Source: CAYQTO01 sp964420455
GTDB taxonomy: Bacteria; Sumerlaeota; Sumerlaeia; SLMS01
Assembly: GCA_964420455.1 (NCBI GenBank)
Contig: CAYQTO010000009.1
Coordinates: 1 to 47,745, forward strand
Direction of reading: 5' to 3'
DNA length: 47,745 bases
The position numbers and the translations under genes are program-made. Shown in pieces: positions 8,706 to 17,626 of the stretch (positions are counted from its first letter, which is position 1; every line of letters starts with the position of its first letter). The notes under the pieces are model-generated. The model worked only from the letters and a program-made list of their open reading frames with translations, ran no database searches and was not told the origin of the DNA.

Positions 8706-8789
8706 GCCGGGGCGGCTTTTCCTTGAGCCAGCGGCCCGGCGGCGAAAGCGTTCGTTGAGGGGCATCGGGCCCCCAAGGAAAGAACGTCC

Positions 8790-9626
8790 ATGAACGAAGT
8801 GAAGCGCGACGCCGTGATCCGGGCGGAGAACCTGGTGAAGGACTATGGATCAAACCGGGTCGTAAATGAGGTGTCGCTGGAGATCAAGGCAGGCGAGATC
8901 GTTGGAGTTCTCGGCCCCAACGGCGCGGGCAAGACCACAACTTTCAAGATGCTCGTGGGATTCACCGACCCGACGGGCGGCTCGGTCTACTTCGACGGCA
9001 AGGCAATTACCCGCATGCCGATCCACGAGCGGGCACGGCTTGGAATTGCCTACCTGCCCCAGGAGACCAGCGTCTTCCGCCGGCTGACGGTCCGCGAGAA
9101 CCTGATGGCGATCCTCCAGGCCCAGGGCCACGGAAAGCCCCGCATCCGCCCCATCGTCAACAACCTGCTCGAGGAACTCGGCATCGAATACGTCCAGCAC
9201 CGGGTGGCGGAGAAGCTCTCCGGCGGCGAGAAGCGCCGTGTCGAGATCGCCCGCGCCCTCACCACAAACCCCACCTTCATTTTCCTCGACGAACCCTTCA
9301 CCGGCATCGACCCCCCCACCGTCGAGGACATCCAGGAGATCATTGGCAACCTCGTTCGCGATCGCGGCATTGGCATCCTCATCACAGACCACAACGTGCG
9401 CGAGACCCTGGGCATCACGGACCGGAGCTACATGATGGCGGACGGCAAGGTGCTGGTCTCGGGCACGGTTTCCGAGATCCTCGAGAACGAGACGATCAAG
9501 CGGGTGTATATCACGGCCAGCATCGCGGAGGATCTGTCCAAGCGGGCGATCCAGAAGCTGAACAGGGAAGACCTCGAGGGGGGGGCGGAGAAACCGACGG
9601 AGGCGGGGGTGGAGAAAGGCTCCTAG
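8790..9626 (+). CDS. lptB: LPS export ABC transporter ATP-binding protein
   Basis: A 278-residue ABC ATPase with Walker A GPNGAGKTT, Q-loop YLPQETSVFRRLTV, signature LSGGEKRRVEIARAL, Walker B FIFLDEPFTGIDP and switch TDHNVRETL. The ETSVFRRLT and TDHNVRETLGITDRSY stretches are characteristic of LptB, which powers LptFGC to pull lipopolysaccharide from the inner membrane into the Lpt bridge. An Asp/Glu-rich tail of about 35 residues extends beyond the usual 241. A good ribosome site (AAGGAAAG) lies 7 nt before the ATG. No lptA, lptC or lptFG gene is adjacent. Its TAG shares a CTAG with the opposing FxsA stop. Confidence 0.93.
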   Translation: MNEVKRDAVIRAENLVKDYGSNRVVNEVSLEIKAGEIVGVLGPNGAGKTTTFKMLVGFTDPTGGSVYFDGKAITRMPIHERARLGIAYLPQETSVFRRLTVRENLMAILQAQGHGKPRIRPIVNNLLEELGIEYVQHRVAEKLSGGEKRRVEIARALTTNPTFIFLDEPFTGIDPPTVEDIQEIIGNLVRDRGIGILITDHNVRETLGITDRSYMMADGKVLVSGTVSEILENETIKRVYITASIAEDLSKRAIQKLNREDLEGGAEKPTEAGVEKGS

Positions 9627-10177
9627 CGGCGCCCGAAAGGCGAGGTGTCCTCGAAGGGCGAATGCACCGGGGGGGTGTCGGCATCGGCCTCCGGCTCCCG
9701 GTCACCTTGGGGAGCGGCGCCCATTCCTCCGAAACCGCCGGCCGTATAGACGCGGAAACCGGATCCGCCCCCCATCCCCATCTCATGAAGGCGCACGCGG
9801 CTGCGAAAGTGGCGCTTGAGCGCCCTGCGAAAGGCCGCCCTCAGGGGAGGGATCAGGGTGGAAAAACCCACCAGGTCGGTCAGCACGCCAGGGGTTACGA
9901 GAAGCGCGCCACCAATCAGGATGATCACGCCATCGATCAGCGAGTCGGCGGGGAAGCGGCCCTCCTGCATCTCGCGCTGAGCCTTGACCCACACGGCGAT
10001 GCCCTGCTCGCGCGCCATTACCGCGCCCAGCAATCCCGAAACGATGATCACCAGCAGGGTAAACACGAAGCTGGTGATCGTGGAGAGGTAGACGAGCAGC
10101 GCAAGTTCCACAATCGGCACGATGGTGAAGAGAAGGAACAGGATGGTGCCGATGGATGGGGCGCGATGGGAGGGCAC
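9623..10177 (-). CDS. FxsA family membrane protein
   Basis: About 184 residues. FxsA-family hallmarks are IVPIVELALLVYL near the start, the second helix, GLLGAVMAREQG, and the pair of helices in GVIILIGGALLVTPGVLTDLVG. In E. coli FxsA modulates phage exclusion; the general role is unknown. The tail is Gly-rich, then acidic (GMGGGSGFRVYT, EPEADADTPP). I chose the GTG at 10177, six nt after GGAG and two nt past the stop of the phosphodiesterase gene; the long upstream extension simply shadows that gene. The GTATAGAC word in the tail encodes Val-Tyr-Thr. Confidence 0.85.
   Translation of the reverse strand: MPSHRAPSIGTILFLLFTIVPIVELALLVYLSTITSFVFTLLVIIVSGLLGAVMAREQGIAVWVKAQREMQEGRFPADSLIDGVIILIGGALLVTPGVLTDLVGFSTLIPPLRAAFRRALKRHFRSRVRLHEMGMGGGSGFRVYTAGGFGGMGAAPQGDREPEADADTPPVHSPFEDTSPFGRR
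9744..9751 (+). repeat. GTATAGAC word, copy 4
   Basis: Flanks C/G. In the FxsA tail, antisense; Val-Tyr-Thr. Confidence 0.9.
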
Positions 10178-10179
10178 AT

Positions 10180-10680
10180 TCAACTCCAGGAGAGCGGCTG
10201 AAAATCGAACCGGAGCAAGTCGTGGTCCGATTCCCATTCGAGGAGACAGAAGGACGCCACGGTGCGAAAGCGGGGGTGTCCCGCCGAACCCGGATTCACC
10301 ACCCAGACGCCGTTGCGGAAGTCGAGTAACTGGAGATGAGAATGGCCGTGGAGAATGACGCGGACGTCGTTGGGGGCGAAAGTGTCGAGGAGGGCGCGGG
10401 CGCGAGCCTCGCGGTCTGTGGGATACCGGTGTCCGTGCGCGATTCCGACACGGCCGAAGGGGAGATCGACGACCCGTGTCTCGGGCAGGTCCGCCGAGGG
10501 GTAGTCCACGTTGCCACAGACCGCATGGGTACTCGCGAGAAGACGCAGCTCCGCGAGCACGTCCTCGCCCCCCACATCGCCCGCATGGAGAATGTTCTCG
10601 ACGTCGGCCAGCCGTTCGAAGAGGGCGGGATGCACGGCGCCGTGGGTGTCGCTCAACAGTCCAAACCGGCGCTTCGCCAT
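10180..10680 (-). CDS. YfcE/MJ0936-type metallophosphodiesterase
   Basis: A 166-residue calcineurin-like phosphoesterase of the small YfcE/MJ0936 group, which hydrolyses phosphodiesters in vitro using two metal ions. All metal-site motifs are present: LLSDTHGA, HAGDVGG, VCGNVDYP, IAHGHRYP, ILHGHSHLQ and VNPGSAGHPR. The length is typical. It is cytosolic, with no signal peptide. It sits two nt upstream of the FxsA gene and is probably co-transcribed with it. A 127-nt region separates it from the divergent methyltransferase. Confidence 0.92.
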   Translation of the reverse strand: MAKRRFGLLSDTHGAVHPALFERLADVENILHAGDVGGEDVLAELRLLASTHAVCGNVDYPSADLPETRVVDLPFGRVGIAHGHRYPTDREARARALLDTFAPNDVRVILHGHSHLQLLDFRNGVWVVNPGSAGHPRFRTVASFCLLEWESDHDLLRFDFQPLSWS

Positions 10681-10807
10681 GGGTGCCCTCCCCCTGATGT
10701 TTGTGTCTGGAATCTCCGTCGGGGCAGTTCACCGCGGCAACCCCCAAACGGGTTTCGCTTGTCCCGAATGCCAATATCGGTTCACGCTAATCCACGAGGC
10801 TGAATAC

Positions 10808-11803
10808 ATGGACCCCCACCTGTTTAGTGGCCTTTCCGCAGACACCGCCATGCGTTTCCGCGTCGTCGCGGAAATGCTCCAACGTTATTCCTCCGAGTTT
10901 CCGAAGTCCCCCCGGCTGCTCGACGTCGGCGGATATCCGGGCCTCTTTGTGCGGACCTTCACCGACCTCTTTCCCCGCTGGTCCGGCATGACCGTCGACA
11001 CGCCGGAGGAAAACCTTCGTGACTATACGAGCGGTTCCGGGACCGACCTCCCCTTCGAGAACGAGGCCTACGACGCGGTCGTTTCCATCGACACCTTCGA
11101 GCACATCCCCCCGACCGAGCGGCAGGACTTCATCAGCGAGTTGTGCCGGGTTTCGAAGGGGATCGTGGTTCTTGCCGCGCCGTTCCATCATCCCGCCACC
11201 GCCGCCATCGAACGAGCCTTGGACGAGTCTCACCGCCGACTGTTCCACGAGGCGCACCCGTGGCTGAAGGAACATGTCGACTATGGGCTGCCGGCACTCG
11301 AGCTGGTTCCCAAGTACATCCCCGACGAGTTCAGCATTGTCGACGCCGCGGCCACCGTCGACCTCGAGTCATGGACAACCTGGCAGACACTCTCCCTGGC
11401 GCAGAAGCTTCGCGGGGAACTGGACGGCACGTGGGAAGCCTATGACGGGGCGGCGGCGGCGCGGCCGGATCTCGGGGTGCGAACGGTCCCCTACCGGCTG
11501 GCGCTTGTCCTCGCCCGCCACGGCCGTATAGACAAGAAGATCGATGACCTGCTTCCCCCGCCGGACCATGGCCACCATATTGTCGAGCAGGCGCGGCTGC
11601 AGCTCCGAATCCTCGAACTCCTCGCCCGCCGACCCGAGGAAGACATGACGCTGGACACGCCGATCCTCATGATCGACCAACGGCTGAAGGAAGCGCTCGC
11701 CGCGGCGGAGCAGGAAATCGCCCGCCTGGAACAGCGCCTCGCGGAAGGCACCGGTGGCGACCGCAGTGGACGCGGCGGCATTTTTCGCCTGTTCGGACGC
11801 TGA
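10808..11803 (+). CDS. Class I SAM-dependent methyltransferase with coiled-coil tail
   Basis: About 331 residues. Motif I LLDVGGYPGLFVRTF and the later VVSIDTFEHIPPTERQDF identify a type 11-like methyltransferase. A region of unknown fold follows, then a coiled-coil tail (EALAAAEQEIARLEQRLAEG), as in methyltransferases of polysaccharide clusters. The ATG at 10808 lies 8 nt after GAGG; the in-frame region upstream overlaps the divergent phosphodiesterase gene and is not credible. It is the first gene of a plus-strand run with an unknown gene, a sulfotransferase and a glycosyltransferase, so the substrate is probably a surface glycan. The GTATAGAC word encodes Arg-Ile-Asp at about residue 241. 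Confidence 0.85.
   Translation: MDPHLFSGLSADTAMRFRVVAEMLQRYSSEFPKSPRLLDVGGYPGLFVRTFTDLFPRWSGMTVDTPEENLRDYTSGSGTDLPFENEAYDAVVSIDTFEHIPPTERQDFISELCRVSKGIVVLAAPFHHPATAAIERALDESHRRLFHEAHPWLKEHVDYGLPALELVPKYIPDEFSIVDAAATVDLESWTTWQTLSLAQKLRGELDGTWEAYDGAAAARPDLGVRTVPYRLALVLARHGRIDKKIDDLLPPPDHGHHIVEQARLQLRILELLARRPEEDMTLDTPILMIDQRLKEALAAAEQEIARLEQRLAEGTGGDRSGRGGIFRLFGR
11526..11533 (+). repeat. GTATAGAC word, copy 5
   Basis: Flanks C/A. Sense in the methyltransferase gene; Arg-Ile-Asp with ATA. Confidence 0.9.
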
Positions 11804-11805
11804 CC

Positions 11806-12234
11806 ATGGTCACCCCTGCCGCTGTCCAGCACAGCGCTGTCATCGTCGGCCGCTTCGCCGAGGACCAGCTTGTATCCGGCTGGTACGACCGCCAGCGCGA
11901 CGGGCGCACCCAGATTGCCTATCGGGGGTGCGGGGTTTGCGGCGAGCTCTTCCTCAAACGCAAGCCACGGGCAACCATGCTCAACCTCATCCTCTCTGGG
12001 CCCCTCGCCCTCTACAAGCAGGGCCTCCGCGGCTATCTCTTCATTGGCCGCCACAAGTTCGAGCTCCCGCTCTACGTGGACTCCTGGGTGTACCGCTCCT
12101 TTCCCATCCTCTCCGAGTCGGAAATCCTCCACATCCGCCTGGAGCATCCCGAGCCCGCAGTCCCCGACCAGATTCTCCGCAACGGGGACACCCGCCCCCT
12201 GGCCTGGTATCTCAGCGCCATCTGGCAGGAGTGA
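11806..12234 (+). CDS. Hypothetical protein in glycan cluster
   Basis: A 142-residue protein I do not recognise. It starts two nt after the methyltransferase stop, with high-GC third positions, so it is a real gene. It has no signal peptide or membrane helix. It contains one CGVCGE pair, several aromatic segments (GLRGYLFIGRHKFELPLYV, DSWVYRSFPIL) and ends PLAWYLSAIWQE. The all-beta look is compatible with a small binding or recruiting subunit. Its place between a methyltransferase and a sulfotransferase is the only hint of its role. Confidence 0.75.
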   Translation: MVTPAAVQHSAVIVGRFAEDQLVSGWYDRQRDGRTQIAYRGCGVCGELFLKRKPRATMLNLILSGPLALYKQGLRGYLFIGRHKFELPLYVDSWVYRSFPILSESEILHIRLEHPEPAVPDQILRNGDTRPLAWYLSAIWQE

Positions 12235-12256
12235 GGGCTGCTTTTCCCTTGCTCTG

Positions 12257-13195
12257 ATGGCGGCCCCATCTCACTCCCCCCACCAACCCGACCCCACCCC
12301 GAGCGCCCCTCTCCGCGTGCTGCCCAACTTCCTTTTCCTCGGCCCTCCCAAGTCCGCGTCCACTTACCTCTATGGGATTCTCCGCGAACACCCCGAGGTC
12401 GACATGGGCTGCGCGAAGGAGCTGAATTACTTCTCCACCCTGTCGGACGGTTATCCCAAATGGGGGCCGAAAGACGACGCCCATTACCTCTCCCATTACT
12501 CGAACGACAAACCGTTTCGGGTGCGTGGAGAAACCGCGACCTGGTACCTCTACGCGCCAAACGCGGCGGCGCTCATCCGCGAACGCCTCCCCAACGCCAA
12601 GCTGATGGTCTGCCTGCGCCATCCAGTGGACCGGGCGTTCTCCATGTACCAGTTCAAGCGCGGCGGGATGATGCCCCCCATCGAGCGGCTCCCGACCTTC
12701 GAACAGGCCATCGCCGCGGAACCGGAACGCATCGCCGGGAAACTCTGGGACTTTGCCTACCTCGACGTCGGCCGCTACGCCCGGCAGATCGAGCGTTACC
12801 TCGAGCGCTTTCCCCGCGAGCAGGTCCACATCACCCTGTACGATGACCTGCGTGCGGACGAGGCAGGGTTTGTCCGCAAGGTGCTTCAGTTTCTCGAGAT
12901 CGACTCCACCTTCACGCCCCCGAAGAAGGAGAAGGCAAACGCGTCGAAACCCATCCGCTCCACAGCGGTGAAGGACTTCCTGCTGGGGACGAACCCGGTG
13001 AAGTCCGCTCTGAAGGCCATCGTGCCCACCGGCCTCCGCCGGGGGATCAAATCCCGCGCCGAGGCCCTCAACCAAACCGGGGGCCCGGTCCTCACCACCG
13101 AGTTCCGCGGGGAACTCACGCACCGCCTCCGCGACGACATCCTCCGGCTCCAAGACCTGATCCACCGGGACCTGAACCACTGGTTGGAGGGGTGA
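12257..13195 (+). CDS. PAPS-dependent sulfotransferase
   Basis: A 312-residue sulfotransferase of the heparan N-sulfotransferase/general type. The 5'-phosphosulfate loop is FLFLGPPKSASTYLYGIL near residue 30, and the 3'-phosphate region is MVCLRHPVDRAFSMYQF, both well conserved. It would move sulfate from PAPS to a sugar hydroxyl or amine. The C-terminus is basic (FTPPKKEKANASKP). The ATG at 12257 removes an upstream in-frame stretch that shadows the unknown gene. It is coupled to the next glycosyltransferase by a GTGA overlap. No PAPS synthesis gene is in the window. Confidence 0.9.
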   Translation: MAAPSHSPHQPDPTPSAPLRVLPNFLFLGPPKSASTYLYGILREHPEVDMGCAKELNYFSTLSDGYPKWGPKDDAHYLSHYSNDKPFRVRGETATWYLYAPNAAALIRERLPNAKLMVCLRHPVDRAFSMYQFKRGGMMPPIERLPTFEQAIAAEPERIAGKLWDFAYLDVGRYARQIERYLERFPREQVHITLYDDLRADEAGFVRKVLQFLEIDSTFTPPKKEKANASKPIRSTAVKDFLLGTNPVKSALKAIVPTGLRRGIKSRAEALNQTGGPVLTTEFRGELTHRLRDDILRLQDLIHRDLNHWLEG

Positions 13196-13857
13196 AGGGT
13201 GTTGGCCCACCTCCCACCCGGACCATTTCGGTGATCGTCCCGGCGCTGGACGAGGAGCGGCGCGTGGGGCGGTGTGTGCGGCAGGTGCTGGCGGAGGAGG
13301 GGGTTCTGGAGTGTCTGGTGGTGGATGGGGGAAGCCGGGACCGGACGGTGGCCCGGGCGCGGGCGGCGGGGGCGCAGGTGCTGCTGGAGAACAGAGGCCA
13401 GCGCGCCGCGCAGATGAACGCGGGCGCCGGAAAGGCGCGGGGGCAATGGCTGCTCTTCCTGCATGCGGATACGCGCCTGTCGCGAGGAAGCCTGGCGCAA
13501 TTTGGCGATTTGCGCGGGGTGGTGGGCGGCGCGTTCGCCCGGCGTTTTGCAGGGAAGTCTCTGTTTCTCTCGGTCACGTGCCGGTTGGCGGATTGGCGCG
13601 GTCGGCGGTTGGGGATCTTTCTCGGCGATCAGGCGATCTTCGTCCGCCGCGATGTGTTCGACAGGCTCGGCGGGTTCCGTAATCTCGACGCGATGGAGGA
13701 CCTGGATTTCTCGCTCCGGATGCGGCGACTTGGGCGGACGGTGCTCCTTGTCCCACCTGTGGTGACGTCGGCGCGGCGGTTCCGCGGGTGGGGTCCGGTA
13801 TTCCAGACATTGTGGGATTTCGCCCGGGCGCTTGGCTTCCTGGCGAGTCGTGGCTAG
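13192..13857 (+). CDS. TIGR04283-type family 2 glycosyltransferase
   Basis: A 221-residue small glycosyltransferase of the TIGR04283 subfamily. The match is close: ISVIVPALDEERRVGRC, LVVDGGSRDRTV, GQRAAQMNAGAGKARG, LFLHADTRLS, FLGDQAIFVRRDVFDRLGGF, AMEDLDFSLRMRRLGR and SARRFRGWG. The GTG start lies inside the sulfotransferase stop (GTGA), so the two are coupled. In other bacteria the family often accompanies selenium-related or radical SAM genes, but those neighbours are absent here; the context instead suggests surface glycan building. Confidence 0.9.
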   Translation: MKGVGPPPTRTISVIVPALDEERRVGRCVRQVLAEEGVLECLVVDGGSRDRTVARARAAGAQVLLENRGQRAAQMNAGAGKARGQWLLFLHADTRLSRGSLAQFGDLRGVVGGAFARRFAGKSLFLSVTCRLADWRGRRLGIFLGDQAIFVRRDVFDRLGGFRNLDAMEDLDFSLRMRRLGRTVLLVPPVVTSARRFRGWGPVFQTLWDFARALGFLASRG

Positions 13858-13912
13858 AGTTGGCACCACTTTTTCCTCAAGGTGATCGACCATATTGGAA
13901 AAGGAGTCCAAC

Positions 13913-14701
13913 ATGTCACACCCGATTTTCAAGTCCCTGCTGATTATGCTGGCCGCATTGGCGGTTTTGCCCGGGCCTGCGAGGACGCAGGATGCGGCGG
14001 ATCCCTGGGCTGATTGGGATGCGATCTTGAAGGAGCACGTGCGTCCGGGCGAGATCAACGGGATCGACCTGGCCGTTTTGGATTATGCGGGGGTCAAGGC
14101 GGACCCGCGCTGGCCGGGAGTCGTCGAGCGGTTGTCGGCCATGCCGGTACCGGGCGAGCGTGACGCCGCGCTCGCGTATTGGTCGAATGCGTACAACATC
14201 CTCGCGGTGAAGGTCGTGTTGGAGGGATACCCGACGGACGGGATTCGGGAGCTGGGCGGGTGGGTAACGTCGGTGTGGAAGAAGGAGGCGGGATATGCAG
14301 CGGGCGAGGTGCGCACGCTTGACGAGGTGGAGCACGCGATCCTACGGCCGATGGGCGAGCCGCTGATCCATGCGGCGATCGTGTGCGCGTCGGTGAGTTG
14401 TCCGGACCTGCGGGCGGAGGCCTTCACGGCGGACCGCGTCCACGAACAAATGGCGGAGCAGATGCGCGCGTTTCTGGCCAATCCGGAGAAGGGGGCGCGC
14501 GTGGAGGAGAACGGCCGCGTCCTCCGCGTGTCGCGAATCTTCGACTGGTTCCGGGAGGACTTCGAGACGGACGGCCGCTCTCTCGCGGGCTACCTGCGCG
14601 AGTACCTTCCCGCGGAGCAACGGGCGCGGCTTGCCGAGGATCCGAAAATCGAGTTCTTCGACTACGACTGGAAGCTCAACGACACGCGTTTTTCCCCGTA
14701 A
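13913..14701 (+). CDS. DUF547 domain secreted protein
   Basis: About 262 residues with an N-terminal signal peptide (FKSLLIMLAALAVLPGPART). The DUF547 core is visible: WSNAYNILAVKVVL, VWKKEAGYAAGEVRTLDEVE, and the invariant ASVSCPDLRAEAF. Function of the family is unknown; the conserved Cys and surrounding residues suggest a papain-like or transglutaminase-like site. The ATG at 13913 has a near-perfect AAGGAGT at the correct spacing, the best ribosome site in this part of the window, so the GTG/ATG six codons earlier is rejected. It may have its own promoter after the glycosyltransferase. Confidence 0.9.
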   Translation: MSHPIFKSLLIMLAALAVLPGPARTQDAADPWADWDAILKEHVRPGEINGIDLAVLDYAGVKADPRWPGVVERLSAMPVPGERDAALAYWSNAYNILAVKVVLEGYPTDGIRELGGWVTSVWKKEAGYAAGEVRTLDEVEHAILRPMGEPLIHAAIVCASVSCPDLRAEAFTADRVHEQMAEQMRAFLANPEKGARVEENGRVLRVSRIFDWFREDFETDGRSLAGYLREYLPAEQRARLAEDPKIEFFDYDWKLNDTRFSP

Positions 14702-14707
14702 AGATGT

Positions 14708-15655
14708 CTAGACGGAGGGCTCCTTCTCGACGAGGTCGAGGAGGAGCTTCGCGGTGGTGGGAGCGAATCCCTGGTAGTGGTTGTTGATGAAGAGGTGGAC
14801 GGGGATGCCGTTGCCAAGTTCGCCAGCCACGCGGCGTGCCCAGCCACGCAGGTCGTCTTCACGCTCGAACAGCACGTCGCCGTAGGCAAAGCGGCGGCGG
14901 CTGGTGCCGCGTTCGTACTTGATGGCGACGTTGCCCAGCAGGCGTACATACCGGAAAGGCCCGGTAGGGGCGAAGAGGTCGGGTTCTGTGCCGTCGACTC
15001 CGCGGCCGCTGTCGTTATACTGGTCGACCCAGGCGCGGACGGCGGCGCGCTGGCGGAGCTCCTCGTTGACGTCCGGGCGGTTCCAGGTGGTGTGGCGGAA
15101 CTCGATGGCGACCGGGGTACCGGGCCGCAGGGTATCGAGGACACGGCGGAGCTTGTCGAACTCGAGGTAGGTGATCCACGGGCCGAGTTGGAGGAGGACG
15201 GCGGCGAGCTTGTGGCGAAAGAGGGGGAGGACCTGGAGGAACGCGTTCCAGTCGGCGTGGGCCTCGGGGTGGGCGAGGTCGAGGCGGCCTTTGTGGGTGA
15301 GGGTGCGGGGCGCCTTGAGGGCGAAGCGAAAGGTGTCGGGGGTGGCGGCGACCCAGCGGTCGACGGTACGGGGGGCGGGCACGCGATAGAAGCTGGCGTC
15401 GATCTCGACCGCGTTGAAGTGGCGGGCGTAGAAGGGGAGCTGGTCGCGGTTGGCGAGCCGTGGGGGATAGAAGCAGCGGTCGAAGGACTCGTGCTGCCAG
15501 GCGCAGGAGCCGAGAAGGAACCCGGAGGCGGTGGGAAGGACCGGCTCGATGCCACCGAGGGCGGGGTGAGAGAGGGGCGAGGCGGAGGACGGGCCGCCCG
15601 GATCGGGGGAGTCGCCCCCAAACAGGTCGAGCTGGCCGCCGTCCTCCGCTGACAT
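14708..15655 (-). CDS. DUF72 (YecE-like) family protein
   Basis: A 315-residue member of the DUF72/YecE family, a TIM-barrel fold of unknown activity. Visible markers are FLLGSCAWQHESFD, FYPPRL, YARHFNAVEIDASFYRVP, FRFALKAPRTLTHKGRL, VAIEFRHTTWN and, near the end, VHLFINNHYQGFAPTTA. The N-terminal 40 residues are low complexity (GGDSPDPGGPSSASPL). Its stop lies six nt from that of the convergent DUF547 gene. It sits 16 nt downstream of the MscS gene and may be co-transcribed with it. Confidence 0.9.
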   Translation of the reverse strand: MSAEDGGQLDLFGGDSPDPGGPSSASPLSHPALGGIEPVLPTASGFLLGSCAWQHESFDRCFYPPRLANRDQLPFYARHFNAVEIDASFYRVPAPRTVDRWVAATPDTFRFALKAPRTLTHKGRLDLAHPEAHADWNAFLQVLPLFRHKLAAVLLQLGPWITYLEFDKLRRVLDTLRPGTPVAIEFRHTTWNRPDVNEELRQRAAVRAWVDQYNDSGRGVDGTEPDLFAPTGPFRYVRLLGNVAIKYERGTSRRRFAYGDVLFEREDDLRGWARRVAGELGNGIPVHLFINNHYQGFAPTTAKLLLDLVEKEPSV

Positions 15656-15670
15656 TCGAACTCCGGGAAC

Positions 15671-16573
15671 TTAGTCGGGCTTCACCATGTGGACGACACG
15701 CTGGGGGAAGGGAATCTCGATGCCGGCCTGGTCGAGCGCTTCCTTGATCTTCTGCTGCATGGCGAAATAGAGGCCCCAGTAGTCGGCGGTCTTGGACCAG
15801 GGCCGAACGACGAGGTTGATGGAGGAGTCGGCCATTTCGACGACCTCGACCATGGGTGCGGGGTCGGCGATGACCCGCTCGTCGGCCTTGAGGATTCCCA
15901 TGATCACCTCCTTCGCCTTGGTGATGTCGGCAGAGTAGGAAATGCCGACGGCCATGTCGACCCGCCGGGTGCCGGTGGAGCTGTAGTTGGTGATGGGCGC
16001 CCCCCAGACGACCTTGTTGGGAAGTATGATGAGCTTGTTGTCGGGGGTGAGGAGCTTGGTGGCGACGATGCTGACTTCCTTGACGGTACCGGCGTGCCCC
16101 CCCGCCTCGACATAGTCGCCGGCCTGGAAGGGGTCGTTGGCGATGAGCATGACGCCCGCCGCGAAGTTGCTCAGGGTATCCTGAAAGGCGAAGCCGAGAA
16201 TCAGGCCGGAGACGCCGAGACCGGCGATGACGGCGGCCATGTCGAACCCGAGGTTTTCGAGCGCCAGGACCCAGGTAACCACCCAGAGGACCTTGCCGAT
16301 GATGTTCACGAGGAAGGTCTTGAGCATGTCGTTGAGCTTGGTGGAGCGCTCGAGGGCGCCGGTTACGAGCTTGCGGACGATGCCGATCACCACCTTGGCG
16401 ATGAGCAAGATCACGATCACGGCGAGGATGTTCATCAGGAAGGTTGGGCCGTTGGTCGTGAGCCATTGGAGGGCTTCGGCGACGAGGCCGTCGGAGGCCG
16501 ATGAGTCAGTCGATGAGTCGGTCGTTTCAGCGGGCAGTGAGCTGGCCGCTGCGAGGAGGAGAAGAGGAAACAT
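15671..16573 (-). CDS. MscS-family mechanosensitive channel
   Basis: About 300 residues. A signal-like N-terminus (FPLLLLAAASSLPAE) precedes three membrane helices and the MscS core. The pore-lining helix is VIAGLGVSGLILGFAFQDTL, followed by the beta domain (DPFQAGDYVEAGGHAGTV, LTPDNKLIILPNKVVWGAPI) and a C-terminal alpha/beta domain ending IEIPFPQRVVHM. It opens under membrane tension to release solutes on hypo-osmotic shock. The ATG at 16573 has AAGGA upstream and starts the signal sequence; the longer reading to 16702 crosses non-coding sequence. Confidence 0.93.
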   Translation of the reverse strand: MFPLLLLAAASSLPAETTDSSTDSSASDGLVAEALQWLTTNGPTFLMNILAVIVILLIAKVVIGIVRKLVTGALERSTKLNDMLKTFLVNIIGKVLWVVTWVLALENLGFDMAAVIAGLGVSGLILGFAFQDTLSNFAAGVMLIANDPFQAGDYVEAGGHAGTVKEVSIVATKLLTPDNKLIILPNKVVWGAPITNYSSTGTRRVDMAVGISYSADITKAKEVIMGILKADERVIADPAPMVEVVEMADSSINLVVRPWSKTADYWGLYFAMQQKIKEALDQAGIEIPFPQRVVHMVKPD

Positions 16574-16726
16574 GCGTGCGTATCCTTGGTCGGATGGAGG
16601 ATCCAGAACGACCTCAAGGGATCCCTGAAAGGGACCTCTCCGAGGAGCTATTCTGTTCCAAATAATGAATAAGGGAACGTTCGGGCCCAAACCGAAGGGC
16701 AACGAAAAAGCGGCGAAATTGCCCGG

Positions 16727-17611
16727 TCAGGCAATGACCTTGTTGAGGGGATATTCGATGATGCCCCGCGCGCCGGCACGGCGGAGGGCGGGGATGAGGC
16801 GCTTCACCTCGGACTCCTCGATGATCACCTCGAGGGCGAACCAGCCCTCGTCGCGGAGGGGCGAGATTGTCGGAGCAGTCATCGCCGGGAGCAGATTCTC
16901 CACCGCCTCGCGGTCGTTCACGTGGACGTTTAGCTTCAGTCCGACGCGACCTTCTGCCTCCATGGCGGCATCGAGAAGCATGGCGATGTTTTCGATCTTT
17001 TCCCGCTTCCAATCGTCCGACCAGGCGGTCTTGTTCGCAATGAGCTGGTTCCAGGTCTCGAGGAGGGTATCAACGATGCGGAGCTGGTTGGCGCGCAGGC
17101 TGCTGCCGGTTTCGGTGATATCCACGATGGCGTCGACGAACTCGCGCGCCTTAACCTCCGTCGCCCCCCAGGAAAATTCCACGGTCGCCTTCACGCCGTT
17201 TTTCTTCAGGTACTGCTTGGTGGTGTTCACAAGCTCGGTGGCGATGCGCTTTCCCTCGAGGTCCTTGACGGACTTGATGGGGGAATCCTCGGGGACGGCG
17301 AGGACCCAGCGGGGCTTTGTGCGCGAGGCGCGCGCATAGACGAGGTCGCTGACCTTTTGGACCTTCGCGTTGTTTTCGCGAATCCAATCGAGGCCGGTGA
17401 GGCCGACGTCGAGGACTCCATCCTCGACGTAACGGGCGATCTCCTGGGCCCGGAGGAGCAGCGGCCGCAGCTCCGGGTCGTCCGAGCTGACCTGATAGGA
17501 GCGCGACGAGACGGAGAACTGGAACCCCGCTTTGCGGAAGAGGTTGAAGGTGGATTCCTGGAGGCTTCCCTTGGGGAGGCCGATGGTGAGGAGGTTGCTT
17601 TTCCGTGTCAT
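16727..17611 (-). CDS. hisG: ATP phosphoribosyltransferase, long form
   Basis: A 294-residue HisG catalysing the first step of histidine synthesis, ATP plus PRPP to phosphoribosyl-ATP. It begins LTIGLPKGSLQESTFNLF and contains VGLTGLDWIREN and VDITETGSSLRANQLRIV; the PRPP loop is in that last block. The C-terminal regulatory domain, ending IPALRRAGARGIIEYPLNKVI, makes it the long hexameric form that is inhibited by histidine and does not need HisZ. It lies 15 nt upstream of the UDP-xylose synthase gene. No other his gene is nearby, so the pathway is dispersed. Confidence 0.95.
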   Translation of the reverse strand: MTRKSNLLTIGLPKGSLQESTFNLFRKAGFQFSVSSRSYQVSSDDPELRPLLLRAQEIARYVEDGVLDVGLTGLDWIRENNAKVQKVSDLVYARASRTKPRWVLAVPEDSPIKSVKDLEGKRIATELVNTTKQYLKKNGVKATVEFSWGATEVKAREFVDAIVDITETGSSLRANQLRIVDTLLETWNQLIANKTAWSDDWKREKIENIAMLLDAAMEAEGRVGLKLNVHVNDREAVENLLPAMTAPTISPLRDEGWFALEVIIEESEVKRLIPALRRAGARGIIEYPLNKVIA

Positions 17612-17626
17612 GAAAGGGATGTGGTG

